Origin: Arthrobacter antioxidans
GTDB lineage: Bacteria; Actinomycetota; Actinomycetes; Actinomycetales; Micrococcaceae
NCBI RefSeq assembly: GCF_023100725.1
Contig: NZ_CP095501.1
Coordinates: forward strand, 1,178,001 to 1,242,000
Direction: 5' to 3'
Length of the DNA stretch: 64,000 nt
This document shows, one piece after another, positions 52,125-60,669 of the stretch. Positions within the stretch are counted from its first letter, which is position 1; each line of letters opens with the position of its first letter. A model generated the notes under the pieces. That model made no database searches. It was not told the DNA's origin and saw only the letters and a program-made list of their open reading frames with translations. The translations under genes were made by a program, and so were the position numbers.

Positions 52125-52154
52125 GTTCCGATCCACCTCAACTTAGGAGTTCAT

Positions 52155-52991
52155 ATGGCAAATTTCACTGCCGCTGACATCAAGGCCCTGCGCGAGCGCA
52201 CGGGCGCAGGCATGATGGACGTCAAGAAGGCCCTCGACGAGGCCAACGGCGACGCCGACAAGGCCCTGGAACTGATCCGCATCAAGGGCCTCAAGGGTGC
52301 CACCAAGCGCGAAGGCCGTTCGACCGCCGAGGGCCTCGTCGCCGCTCGCGTCGACGGCAACGTCGGTGTCATGATCGAGGTCAACTGCGAGACCGACTTC
52401 GTCGCCAAGGCAGGCCCCTTCATCGAGTTCTCCAACAAGGTGCTCGGTGCGGCCGTCGAGTCCGGCGCCACCGACGTCGAGTCCCTCCTGGCCTTCGAGC
52501 TGGACGGCAAGCCCGTCTCCGAGCACGTCATCGAAGCCGGCGCGCTGCTCGGCGAGAAGGTCGACGTCCGCCGCGTCGCCCGCATCGAAGGCCAGATCGT
52601 CGATGCCTACCTGCACAAGACGTCCAAGGACCTCCCCGCCCAGGTCGGCGTGCTCTTCGCCGTCGAGGGTTCGGGCGACGCCGCCGTCACGGCGACGCAC
52701 GACGTGGCCGTCCACATCGCCGCGTACTCGCCCACCTACCTGACGCGCGAGGACGTCCCCGCCGAGCTCGTCGAGTCGGAGCGTCGCATCGCCGACGAGA
52801 CGGCCCGTGCCGAGGGCAAGCCCGAGCAGGCCCTGGCGAAGATCGTCGAAGGGCGCCTGACCGGCTTCTTCAAGGAGGGTGTCCTGGTCGACCAGGCATT
52901 CGCCAAGGACGCGAAGAAGTCCGTTGCCGCGGTCCTCACCGAGGCCGACGCCAAGGCCACGGCCTTCGCACGGTTCCGCGTCGGAGCCTAG
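52155..52991 (+). CDS. tsf: translation elongation factor Ts
   Basis: A 278-residue EF-Ts: the N-terminal UBA-like module (FTAADIKALRERTGAGMMDVKKALDE) and the core TDFVAK segment (VNCETDFVAKAGPF) that acts on EF-Tu. It catalyses GDP release from EF-Tu. ATG at 52155 follows TAGGAG. Confidence 0.98.
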   Translation: MANFTAADIKALRERTGAGMMDVKKALDEANGDADKALELIRIKGLKGATKREGRSTAEGLVAARVDGNVGVMIEVNCETDFVAKAGPFIEFSNKVLGAAVESGATDVESLLAFELDGKPVSEHVIEAGALLGEKVDVRRVARIEGQIVDAYLHKTSKDLPAQVGVLFAVEGSGDAAVTATHDVAVHIAAYSPTYLTREDVPAELVESERRIADETARAEGKPEQALAKIVEGRLTGFFKEGVLVDQAFAKDAKKSVAAVLTEADAKATAFARFRVGA

Positions 52992-53022
52992 TCCTCCAGG
53001 CCAGGTCGACAGCACGACGGTG

Positions 53023-53054
53023 AAGGGCGGCCACCCCTCGAGGTGGCCGCCCTT
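53023..53054 (+). terminator. terminator after tsf
   Basis: AAGGGCGGCCACC (53023-53035) pairs perfectly with GGTGGCCGCCCTT (53042-53054) around CCTCGA, followed by TCC. It separates rpsB-tsf from pyrH. Confidence 0.8.
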
Positions 53055-53168
53055 TCCTGCGCCCGGGAGGCGCGCCGTATCCTGTAACGGGTCCGGCACC
53101 ATCCCACCTTCGCACCACCGGCCGTCCGACCAGGACCGGCCCACAGCACTATGCCCGGGAGGCACTTC

Positions 53169-53909
53169 ATGGACACCACTTCCACTGCTCCGACGGGTGG
53201 TCCCACGGGGCGGCGCCGGGTCCTGCTCAAACTCTCCGGTGAGGTCTTCGGCGGCGGCAAGCTGGGCGTCGACCCGGACACCGTCCGCGGTATCGCCGAG
53301 CAGATCGCCGCGACCGTCGGCGACGTCGAGGTGGCGATCGTCGTGGGTGGCGGCAACTTCTTCCGCGGTGCCGAGCTGTCGCAGAGCGGCATGGACCGCT
53401 CCCGCGCCGACTACATGGGCATGCTCGGCACGGTCATGAACTGCCTGGCCCTGCAGGACTTCCTCGAGCAGGCCGGTGTGGAGACACGCGTGCAGAGCGC
53501 CATCACCATGGGCCAGGTCGCGGAGGCGTACATCCCGCGGCGCGCCATCCGCCACCTCGAGAAGGGCCGCGTGGTCATCTTCGGCGCCGGGGCCGGTCTG
53601 CCCTACTTCTCCACCGACACGGTCGCGGCCCAGCGTGCGCTGGAAGTGCACGCGGACGAGGTCCTCATGGCCAAGAGCGGCGTCGACGGCGTCTACACCG
53701 CGGATCCGCACAAGGATCCGACGGCGGAGAAGCTGGAGAGCCTGTCCTACGACGAGGCCCTGCGCCGGGACATCCGCGTGATGGACCAGACGGCCATGAC
53801 CATGTGCAAGGACAACAACCTGACCATGGTGGTCTTCGGGATGCAGGGCGAGGGCAACGTCACGCGTGCCATCCGGGGCGAGAAGCTCGGCACCCTCGTC
53901 ACCACCTGA
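53169..53909 (+). CDS. pyrH: UMP kinase
   Basis: A 246-residue amino acid kinase-fold enzyme phosphorylating UMP. Blocks: [42 protein letters not shown] (in [17 protein letters not shown]), [14 protein letters not shown] and the terminal [14 protein letters not shown] at 53169 follows GGGAGG; an upstream ATG at 53151 adds only MPGRHF. Confidence 0.97.
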   Translation: MDTTSTAPTGGPTGRRRVLLKLSGEVFGGGKLGVDPDTVRGIAEQIAATVGDVEVAIVVGGGNFFRGAELSQSGMDRSRADYMGMLGTVMNCLALQDFLEQAGVETRVQSAITMGQVAEAYIPRRAIRHLEKGRVVIFGAGAGLPYFSTDTVAAQRALEVHADEVLMAKSGVDGVYTADPHKDPTAEKLESLSYDEALRRDIRVMDQTAMTMCKDNNLTMVVFGMQGEGNVTRAIRGEKLGTLVTT

Positions 53910-53925
53910 CCCGGAGCGGGATCGG

Positions 53926-53978
53926 CGCCGCCGCACCGGGCCGCGCCCGGGCGCGGTGCGCCGTTGAACTAGGATTGA
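53926..53978 (+). promoter_or_regulatory. GC-rich hairpin and likely frr promoter
   Basis: A pairing of GCACCG (53934-53939) with CGGTGC (53955-53960) within longer GC-rich arms forms a hairpin after pyrH. It is followed by TAGGAT (about 53971-53976), a -10-like hexamer that could give frr its own transcription. Confidence 0.45.
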
Positions 53979-54026
53979 CCACTGGAACGGTTGCCGTGCA
54001 GCCGACTGCAGATCGAAGGAGACATT

Positions 54027-54584
54027 GTGATCGAAGAGACCCTGCTGGAAGCCACCGACAAGATGGACAAGGCCGTGGAGGTCGCAAAGGAGGACTTCGC
54101 GACGGTCCGTACGGGCCGCGCCAACGCCTCCCTGTTCTCCAAGGTGGTCGTCATGTACTACGGCGCCCCCACCCCGCTGCAGCAGCTCGCGTCCTTCCAG
54201 AACCCGGAGGCGCGCACCCTGCTCATCACCCCGTTCGACCGCGCCTCCCTCAACGACATCGAGCGTGCGCTGCGCGACTCCGATCTCGGCGCGAACCCGT
54301 CCAACGACGGCAACGTGATCCGGGTGGTCCTGCCCGAGCTGACGCAGGAGCGCCGCAAGGAGTACGTGAAGCTGGTGAAGACCAAGGCCGAGGACGCCAA
54401 GATCTCCATCCGCAACGTCCGCCGCAAGGCCAAGGACGGCATCGACAAGGCCGTCAAGGACGGCGACGCCGGTGAGGACGAGGGCTCGCGTGCGGAGAAG
54501 GAACTCGACGCCATGACCAAGGCGCGCGTGGACCTCATCGACGAGCTCCTGAAGCGCAAGGAAACGGAGCTGCTCGAGGTCTGA
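54027..54584 (+). CDS. frr: ribosome recycling factor
   Basis: A 185-residue RRF: the helix MDKAVEVAKEDFATVRTGRA, the loop SNDGNVIRVVLPELTQERRK, and the last helices VRRKAKDGIDKAVKDGDAGED and ARVDLIDELLKRKE. It splits post-termination ribosomes with EF-G. GTG at 54027 has GAAGGAG upstream and the stop shares one base with the cdsA start (TGATG). Confidence 0.98.
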   Translation: MIEETLLEATDKMDKAVEVAKEDFATVRTGRANASLFSKVVVMYYGAPTPLQQLASFQNPEARTLLITPFDRASLNDIERALRDSDLGANPSNDGNVIRVVLPELTQERRKEYVKLVKTKAEDAKISIRNVRRKAKDGIDKAVKDGDAGEDEGSRAEKELDAMTKARVDLIDELLKRKETELLEV

Positions 54585-55594
54585 TGGCAGATCACAATCC
54601 TCCCGGCGCGGGCCTCGGGCGTGTCCCGGAGCCCGACGCCGGGACAGCGACCGCCGCGGCGCCCCTCGCCGGTGCCGCCCCGGGCGACGCCGCCGGCTCC
54701 CGCCGGGCACGGCGCGCCGGCGGGACGTCCGGGTTCGGACTGCTGAAGCGGCGCAGGCCCCCCCGCGATCCCGGTGCCCCGTCGCGCGCCGGGCGCAACC
54801 TCCCGGCGGCGATCGGCGTGGGCGCGGGACTCCTCATCCCTGTCCTGGTGGGGCTGCTGTTCTTCCCGGTCGTCTTCGCGGGCATCGTGACCCTCTTCGC
54901 GGCCGTGGGCGTGTGGGAGATCTCCCGGGCGCTGGGTCTGCGCCGCATCCGCGTGCCGTTCGTGCCGACCATGGCGGGAACACTCGTGCTCCCGTTCTCC
55001 GCCTACTTCGCCGGCCCCGAGGGGCTCGCCGCAGCGACCGTCGCCGCCGTCGTCGTCATCTTCCTGTGGCGCTCGCTCGACCCTGCACCGGATGCCGCGA
55101 AGAGCCTCATGGCCGGGACGTTCACCCTGCTCTGGGTGCCGTTCATGATGAGCTTCGCGATGCTCCTGATGCGCGCGGAGGAAGGCTACCTCGTCATCGC
55201 CACGATCCTGCTGCTCGTGGTCGCGAACGACACCTTCGGGTACCTGGTCGGAGCGTTCTTCGGCAAGCACCCCATGGCGCCGAAGATCAGCCCCAAGAAG
55301 TCCTGGGAGGGCTTCGGCGGATCCATCGGTGGCGCGATGATCATCGGCGGGCTGTGCGCGGTGCTCCTGCTCGGTCAGCCGCTGTGGATCGGGCTGGCCC
55401 TCGCGGTCGTCGTCGTCGCCTCGGCCACCGCCGGCGACTTCGCCGAGTCGATGATCAAGCGGGAGCTCGGCGTGAAGGACATGGGCACGATCCTCCCCGG
55501 TCACGGGGGTGTGATGGACCGGCTCGATTCGATCGTCCTGGCGTGCCCGGTGGCGTATCTGCTGTCCGCTACATTGGTACCGGGGTTGCTCTGA
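54584..55594 (+). CDS. cdsA: phosphatidate cytidylyltransferase
   Basis: A 336-residue membrane enzyme making CDP-diacylglycerol from phosphatidate and CTP. The signature S-x-x-K-R-x(4)-K-D-x3-x-H-G-G-x-x-D-R is seen in ESMIKRELGVKDMGTILPGH followed by GGVMDRLDS. About 70 Ala/Arg/Pro-rich residues at the N-terminus precede the eight membrane helices, longer than in E. coli but usual in actinobacteria. It overlaps frr by one base. Confidence 0.96.
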   Translation: MADHNPPGAGLGRVPEPDAGTATAAAPLAGAAPGDAAGSRRARRAGGTSGFGLLKRRRPPRDPGAPSRAGRNLPAAIGVGAGLLIPVLVGLLFFPVVFAGIVTLFAAVGVWEISRALGLRRIRVPFVPTMAGTLVLPFSAYFAGPEGLAAATVAAVVVIFLWRSLDPAPDAAKSLMAGTFTLLWVPFMMSFAMLLMRAEEGYLVIATILLLVVANDTFGYLVGAFFGKHPMAPKISPKKSWEGFGGSIGGAMIIGGLCAVLLLGQPLWIGLALAVVVVASATAGDFAESMIKRELGVKDMGTILPGHGGVMDRLDSIVLACPVAYLLSATLVPGLL

Positions 55595-55672
55595 CCGCAG
55601 GCCGGCGGGCGATCCCGGGGCCTGCGGGCCCTTGACTGTCCCTCGATGGCTCAGGCGGAAGGATCAGCCCAC

Positions 55673-56251
55673 ATGGACCTCGCTCGCCCCGACAGCCCCC
55701 CGTTCGCGCGCGTCGGACGCCGGGAGGTCGGCTACAACACCCGCCAGGTGGACCGCTTCCTGACCAGGGCACGCAGCTCCTACGACGGGGAGGGTCCGGC
55801 GACGGACGCCATCACCAGCGGGGACGTCCGCTCCATGGCCTTCGACCCGGCCCGCGGCGGGTACGAGCCGCAGGCCGTCGACGCCGCACTGGACCGGCTC
55901 GAGGACGTCCTCGCGCAGCGGGAACGCGACCACCTGATCAGGACCGAGGGCGAGGACGCGTGGCTGCGGCAGATCGGCCGGACCGCCGCCGTGCTCCGCC
56001 GCAGGCTCCACCGCCCGGCGGGCGAACGTTTCCGCCGCCCCTCGAAGCCGGGCACCCCGAGCTACAGCGTCGAGGACGTCGACCGCCTGTGCGACGACCT
56101 CCTGCAGTACCTCGAGAACCATGTCCCGATGAGCGTCGACGTCGTCCGCCGCGCCGTGTTCCGGGAGGCCCAGGGAGCGGACGGCTACGAGGAGGCCCAG
56201 GTGGATGCCTTCCTGGACCGCGTCATCGAGCTGATGGCCGGGATCGACTGA
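55673..56251 (+). CDS. DivIVA-like protein with four tandem motifs
   Basis: A 192-residue protein of unknown role built from repeats of the DivIVA (DivI1A) N-terminal motif. Four copies are seen: GYNTRQVDRFLTRARSSY, GYEPQAVDAALDRLEDVL, SYSVEDVDRLCDDLLQYL and GYEEAQVDAFLDRVIEL, two of them in longer GY-x4-VDxxL blocks with an upstream Phe. Unlike DivIVA/Wag31 there is no long coiled coil. ATG at 55673 is preferred (GGAAGGA upstream) over 55646. It follows cdsA by 78 bases and ends 1 base before the convergent symporter gene. Confidence 0.8.
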   Translation: MDLARPDSPPFARVGRREVGYNTRQVDRFLTRARSSYDGEGPATDAITSGDVRSMAFDPARGGYEPQAVDAALDRLEDVLAQRERDHLIRTEGEDAWLRQIGRTAAVLRRRLHRPAGERFRRPSKPGTPSYSVEDVDRLCDDLLQYLENHVPMSVDVVRRAVFREAQGADGYEEAQVDAFLDRVIELMAGID

Positions 56252-56252
56252 C

Positions 56253-57752
56253 CTAGCGCGGTTCGGGCGTGTGGAGGCGCGCCAGGACGCGCGACGCCGT
56301 CGTCGGCCGCCGTCCCGCCGTGGCGCGCGAGACGAGCACCATGGTGAGGAACGCCGCGGGTACCGTCCACAGGGCCGGCTGGCTGAGCCACACCCAGCGG
56401 TCGTCCGCCTCGGGCCCCAGCAGGGCGGTGGCGGCGATCGCCCCGCCGCACAGGACGGCGCCGACGAGCATCCCCGCGATCGCGCCGGCGTCCGTGAGGC
56501 CCCGCCACCAGATGCCCAGCAGCAGCAGCGGGCAGATGGTGGAGGCGGTGAACGCGAACACGGACCCGACGCTTCCGGCCAGCGCGAGGGTGTCCGTGAG
56601 GAGGGCGATCACCAGGGGGACGATCGTGGACAGCAGTGCGGCCCGCCGGAAGCCCGTCACGCTGCCCTGGAAGAACTCCTGGCTGATCACGCCCGCGAGG
56701 GAGACCACGAGGCCGCTCGTCGTGGACAGGAACGCGGCGAAGGCGCCCGCGGTCACCAGGGCGGACAGCAGGTCGCCCGTCGCGCCGTCGAAGATGCGCC
56801 CGGGGAGCAGGAGGACCGTCGCGTCCGCGGCGCCTCCCGCCGCGAGTTCGGGGGTGTGGATCCGCCCGAGGATCCCGTACACGGTGGGGAACAGGTAGAA
56901 GACCGAGAGCAGGCCGAGCACGAGCACCGTGGTGCGCCGCGCCGACGCCCCGTCGGGGTTCGTGTAGAAGCGCACGAGCACGTGGGGGAGCCCGAGGGTG
57001 CCGAACAGGAGCGCGATGACGAGCGAGATCGTGCCGTACAGGGAGGCATGCGCCGTCGTGTTCAGGTCGGTGGTGAACGCGCTGCCGCCCGCCGTGATCG
57101 AGGCCCCGTCGGCACCCAGGCGGAACAGGATGAACGCCGCCGGGACGGCGAGGGCCGTCAGCTTCAGCCAGTACTGGAAGGCCTGGACGAACGTGATGGA
57201 GCGCATGCCGCCCGTGACCACGCTCAGGCACACCACGACGACGACGGCGAGCGGTCCCACCCACGACGGCAGCCCCGTGGTGATCTGCACCGTCAGGGCC
57301 GCCCCGTGGAGCTGCGGCACGATGTACAGCCAGCCGACGACGACGACGAGCATGCTCGTCACGCGGCGCACCAGCAGCGAGTCCAGCCGCGCCTGCGCGA
57401 AGTCGGGGATGGTGTAGGCGCCCGAGCGGCGCAGCGGCGCGGCGACGAACAGCAGGAGCATCAGGTAGCCGGCGGTGTACCCGATCGGGAACCAGAGGGC
57501 GTCCACCCCGGAGATGAGGATGAGCCCGGCGACGCCGAGGAAGCTCGCCGCGGACAGGTACTCGCCGCCGATCGCGGAGGCGTTCCACCAGGGGCGGACC
57601 GTCCGGGAGGCCACGTAGAAGTCCCCGGTGGTCCGGGAGATCCGCAGGCCGTAGATGCCGATGAGCACGGTGCTGAGGGCCACGAGGAGCAGGGCCGTGT
57701 AGCCGACGGCGGGGCTGAGGTGCAGGCTGCCGGCGTCGAGCGCGTCAGTCAT
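56253..57752 (-). CDS. sodium:solute symporter (SSS family)
   Basis: A 499-residue transporter of 13 membrane segments. Family marks: GDFYVASRTVRPWWNASAIG, YLSAASFLGVAGLILISG, YTIPDFAQARL, SVVTGGMRSITFVQAFQYWL, GTLGLPHVLVRFYTNPD and an internal LSTTSGLVVSLAGVISQEFF. This is the ActP/MctC-like branch for short carboxylates, but the substrate differs from its neighbour at 60.7 kb and is not told. Its start overlaps the stop of the small partner gene by 8 bases. Confidence 0.88.
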   Translation of the reverse strand: MTDALDAGSLHLSPAVGYTALLLVALSTVLIGIYGLRISRTTGDFYVASRTVRPWWNASAIGGEYLSAASFLGVAGLILISGVDALWFPIGYTAGYLMLLLFVAAPLRRSGAYTIPDFAQARLDSLLVRRVTSMLVVVVGWLYIVPQLHGAALTVQITTGLPSWVGPLAVVVVVCLSVVTGGMRSITFVQAFQYWLKLTALAVPAAFILFRLGADGASITAGGSAFTTDLNTTAHASLYGTISLVIALLFGTLGLPHVLVRFYTNPDGASARRTTVLVLGLLSVFYLFPTVYGILGRIHTPELAAGGAADATVLLLPGRIFDGATGDLLSALVTAGAFAAFLSTTSGLVVSLAGVISQEFFQGSVTGFRRAALLSTIVPLVIALLTDTLALAGSVGSVFAFTASTICPLLLLGIWWRGLTDAGAIAGMLVGAVLCGGAIAATALLGPEADDRWVWLSQPALWTVPAAFLTMVLVSRATAGRRPTTASRVLARLHTPEPR

Positions 57753-58131
57753 CGTCGACGAGGTCCTGGAAGCGCCGCTCGTTGCGGGAGGCGCTGCGCA
57801 CGTAGAGGACCGCGCAGCCGATGACGAGCGGGTAGACCCCGAGGCCGAGGATCAGCCAGGGGACGGGGACCGTCAGGACGGTCATCGTCTCGATGTCCGG
57901 GAACACCGCGAGCAGCACCGGGATGCCCATCAGGATCACCAGGAAGCCGCCCGCCACCACGAGGGCGAGGCGCAGCTGCGACCGGATCAGGGAGGCGACG
58001 AACAGCTGGCCCAGCTCCGACTGCTCGGCCATCTCGCGGGCCACGGGGAAGGACGCCCCCGTGGCGCGGGCGGCCGTCCTCGGGGCGGTCACCCGGACAC
58101 GGCGGGGCTGCTCGGGCTGCTCCTGCGTCAT
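57745..58131 (-). CDS. small two-helix membrane protein, likely symporter partner
   Basis: A 128-residue protein with an N-terminal Arg/Pro-rich part and two membrane helices (LALVVAGGFLVILMGIPVLL and WLILGLGVYPLVIGCAVLYV) ending in an acidic tail (RRFQDLVDDD). It has the size and place of DUF485 partners of SSS symporters but little clear motif match to the DUF485 gene at 60286. It overlaps the symporter gene by 8 bases. Confidence 0.62.
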   Translation of the reverse strand: MTQEQPEQPRRVRVTAPRTAARATGASFPVAREMAEQSELGQLFVASLIRSQLRLALVVAGGFLVILMGIPVLLAVFPDIETMTVLTVPVPWLILGLGVYPLVIGCAVLYVRSASRNERRFQDLVDDD

Positions 58132-58147
58132 CGGGGGGCTTCGGGGC

Positions 58148-58867
58148 TCACTGGCCCGGCCGGAGGCGGGTGGCCTCGAGCTTCTCGCGGACGTCGGGGA
58201 GGTGCCGGCGGCTGACCGGCAGTTCGGCGTCGCCGACGAACAGGCTCGCCCGGCCGGCGCTGATCCGGACCTTCCGGACCTGGTCCATCGCCACGAGGTA
58301 GGAGCGGTGCGTTCGGAGGAAGCCCGCCTCGGCCCACTGGCGCTCGAGGTCGTTGAGCGGGATCCGGATGAGGTAGCTCGCCTCGGACGTGTGCAGGCGC
58401 GCGTAGTCGCCCTGCGCCTGGACGTAGCGCACGTCGTCGCGCCGGATCATGCGGCTGACGCCGCCCTGGTCCACGGTGATGACCTCCGGCGCCGGCGTCG
58501 AGCCCTCCATCAGCTCGCACACCCGGCGGACCGATTCCGCGAGGCGTTCGGTGCGCACGGGCTTCAGCAGGTAGTCGACCGCGCGCAGCTCGAAGGCCTC
58601 CAGGGCGCGGTCCTCGTCGGCGGTGACGAACACGACGGCGGGCGGACGGCTGAAACGGGAGATCACCCGGGCGATGTCCAGCCCCGAGAGGGACGGCATG
58701 TGGATGTCGAGGAACAGGGCGTCGACGCTGTGCTGCTCGAGGGCCCTCAGCGCCTCCGCGCCGCTGGAGGCGCGGTGGATGGTCCCCACCCGCGCGTCCC
58801 TGCCGAGCAGGAACGCCAGTTCCTCGACGGCGGGGAGTTCATCGTCGGCGACGACCACAGTGAGCAT
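58148..58867 (-). CDS. LytTR-family response regulator
   Basis: A 239-residue regulator with a receiver domain (acidic pocket VVADDE, phospho-Asp54 in ALFLDIHMPSLSGLD, Lys near YLLKPVR) and a C-terminal LytTR DNA-binding domain (about 133-230: VRYVQAQGDYARLHT, FLRTHRSYLVAM, ELPVSRRHL). ATG at 58867 has TAATCT 7 bases upstream. Cognate of the histidine kinase 19 bases upstream; in other bacteria such pairs sense pyruvate or acetate and control carboxylate transporters. Confidence 0.9.
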   Translation of the reverse strand: MLTVVVADDELPAVEELAFLLGRDARVGTIHRASSGAEALRALEQHSVDALFLDIHMPSLSGLDIARVISRFSRPPAVVFVTADEDRALEAFELRAVDYLLKPVRTERLAESVRRVCELMEGSTPAPEVITVDQGGVSRMIRRDDVRYVQAQGDYARLHTSEASYLIRIPLNDLERQWAEAGFLRTHRSYLVAMDQVRKVRISAGRASLFVGDAELPVSRRHLPDVREKLEATRLRPGQ

Positions 58868-58886
58868 GCGTTATAGATTACGCGTC

Positions 58887-60074
58887 TCAGGCCCGGTGGT
58901 CGGGCTGCGACTTGGGCACGCGCATCGTGATGAGCGTCCCGGCGCCGGGCGCGGTGTCGATGATCAGCCCGTGGTCGTCGCCGTACACCTGGCGCAGGCG
59001 GGAGTCGACGTTGCGCAGGCCCACGTGCACGCCCTCCGTGTGCCCGGCCAGCACGGACCGGAGGTGTTCGGGCTCGATCCCCACGCCGTCGTCCTCGATG
59101 GTCACCTCGGCGAAGGCCCCGACGTCGTGCGCGGTGATGGTGATGTTCCCGATGCCGTCCTTCGAATCGAGGCCGTGGCGTACCGCGTTCTCGACGAGCG
59201 GCTGGAGGCTGAGGAACGGGATGACGGTGCTGAGGACCTCCGGGCCGATCTCGAGGCTGACCTTGAGCCGGTCGCCGAACCGGGCGCGTTCCAGCAGGAG
59301 GTAGCGGTCGATGCTGCGCAGCTCCTCCGCCACCGTCGTGAAGTCGCCGTGGCGGCGGAAGGAGTAGCGCGTGAAGTCGGCGAACTCGACCACGAGGTCG
59401 CGGGCACGCTGCGGATCCGTGTTGATGAAGGACGCGATCGCGTTGAGCGAGTTGTAGATGAAGTGCGGGCTGATCTGCGCCCGCAGGGCCCGCACCTCCG
59501 CCTCCGCGAGGAGCCGGCGCGAATAGTCCAGCTCGGCGAGCTCCACCTGGGTGGACACCCACCCGGCGAGCTCGTTCGTGGCCCGGACGAGGCCGGCGTT
59601 GACGTCCTCGGCGACGGCCCCGACGGTGCCGACCACGCGGTCGTCCACGCGGACGGGGGAGAGGACCAGCTCGCCGGGTTCCGCCAGCCCCGCGGCCTCG
59701 AGGCGCTGGCGCCGGAAGATCTGGGTGCGGCCGCTCTCGAGGACCTGCCGGACCAGGGGCATCACGTCCGGCGGCGTCCCGCGCCCGCCGTCCCAGGCGA
59801 GCACCCCGGCGTCGTCGCTGATCATGAGCACGTCGCACCGCAGGAGTCCGTGGAGGTACCGGCTCGCCTTGGACGCACCCGCCGGCGTGAGTCCCTCGCG
59901 CAGGTGCTCGGAGGCGAGGGAGGCGGTGTGGAGCGTGGCGTAGGTGGCGCGGTCGGCGTCGGACCCGAGGTCCCGGTACGAGCGCGACAGCCGGAAGCCG
60001 AGCGAGGCGACCACGGCGAGGGTGATGACGACGACGGCGCACACCAGGGCGGTGTCGACGGCGGCGCTGAACAT
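58887..60074 (-). CDS. LytS-type sensor histidine kinase
   Basis: A 395-residue kinase: one N-terminal membrane helix (residues about 8-28), a GAF-like sensor region (about 60-165: GELVLSPVRVDDRVVGTVGA), the HisKA_3-less HisK domain with phospho-His204 in LRAQISPHFIYNSLNAI, and a HATPase end (PLVENAVRHGL, DDGVGI, GVHVGLRNVDSRLRQVYG). ATG at 60074 gives this layout; longer frames upstream lack support. It signals to the LytTR regulator next to it. Confidence 0.9.
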   Translation of the reverse strand: MFSAAVDTALVCAVVVITLAVVASLGFRLSRSYRDLGSDADRATYATLHTASLASEHLREGLTPAGASKASRYLHGLLRCDVLMISDDAGVLAWDGGRGTPPDVMPLVRQVLESGRTQIFRRQRLEAAGLAEPGELVLSPVRVDDRVVGTVGAVAEDVNAGLVRATNELAGWVSTQVELAELDYSRRLLAEAEVRALRAQISPHFIYNSLNAIASFINTDPQRARDLVVEFADFTRYSFRRHGDFTTVAEELRSIDRYLLLERARFGDRLKVSLEIGPEVLSTVIPFLSLQPLVENAVRHGLDSKDGIGNITITAHDVGAFAEVTIEDDGVGIEPEHLRSVLAGHTEGVHVGLRNVDSRLRQVYGDDHGLIIDTAPGAGTLITMRVPKSQPDHRA

Positions 60075-60196
60075 GGCTCCAGCGTATCCGTCCGGGCTCC
60101 CCGGTCGTCCCGCCGGATGACCGTTCACCGCACCTACCGGCGCGCTCGGCGACGAACGCCCGTGTCCGGCTGGTGCGACCCGCGGCCGTCCCGCAC

Positions 60197-60212
60197 AGTG
60201 ATGGGAGTCACA
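60197..60212. promoter_or_regulatory. CRP/GlxR-like site upstream of the DUF485-ActP operon
   Basis: AGTGA-TGGGAG-TCACA has perfect GTGA/TCAC arms and matches TGTGA-N6-TCACA at all but one base. It lies 74-89 bases before the DUF485 start, in the divergent gap with the histidine kinase gene. In related actinobacteria GlxR controls acetate and monocarboxylate uptake genes. Confidence 0.6.
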
Positions 60213-60285
60213 CCGACGTGCCTTCCTGTGCTGCGACGGTGCCGCCCTCGCGGCTGGAGTGACTCCCGAACTAGAAGGAGGAACC

Positions 60286-60669
60286 ATGGGCTCGCACCCA
60301 GGAGAGCCGGACGCCGGCTCCGGTCCTGCCGTCGACTTCACCGAAGTCCAGCAGACCGAGCAGTTCAGGGAACTGCGCAAGCGCCACCGCAGTTTCGTCT
60401 TCCCCATGGCAGTGTTCTTCCTGCTCTGGTACTTCGCCTACGTGCTGCTGGCCGCCTACGCGGTCGACTTCATGGCCACGCCGGTGGTCGGCAACATCAA
60501 CATCGGCATCATCCTGGGGCTGCTGCAGTTCGTCAGCACCTTCGCCATCACCATGTGGTACGTCAGCTATGCCAACCGGCGCCTCGACCCCATCGCCGCG
60601 AACCTCCGCCACGAGCTCGAGGAAGCGGCACCCGAAGCGTTCATCGACCCGTCAGGTGGAAAGAAATGA
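60286..60669 (+). CDS. DUF485 small membrane subunit
   Basis: A 127-residue protein with two membrane helices (MAVFFLLWYFAYVLLAAYAV and IGIILGLLQFVSTFAITMWY) and the charged FRELRKRHRSFVFP / YANRRLDPIA ends typical of DUF485. Such genes pair with SSS acetate/monocarboxylate symporters (MctB-like). Strong Shine-Dalgarno AGAAGGAGGAA before ATG at 60286; the stop overlaps the symporter ATG (ATGA). Confidence 0.9.
   Translation: MGSHPGEPDAGSGPAVDFTEVQQTEQFRELRKRHRSFVFPMAVFFLLWYFAYVLLAAYAVDFMATPVVGNINIGIILGLLQFVSTFAITMWYVSYANRRLDPIAANLRHELEEAAPEAFIDPSGGKK

Noticed and set aside
60075..60407. N-terminal extension of the histidine kinase
   Set aside because: The extra 111 residues are unlike the family and cover the divergent promoter region and the DUF485 start; the ATG at 60074 gives a normal membrane helix.
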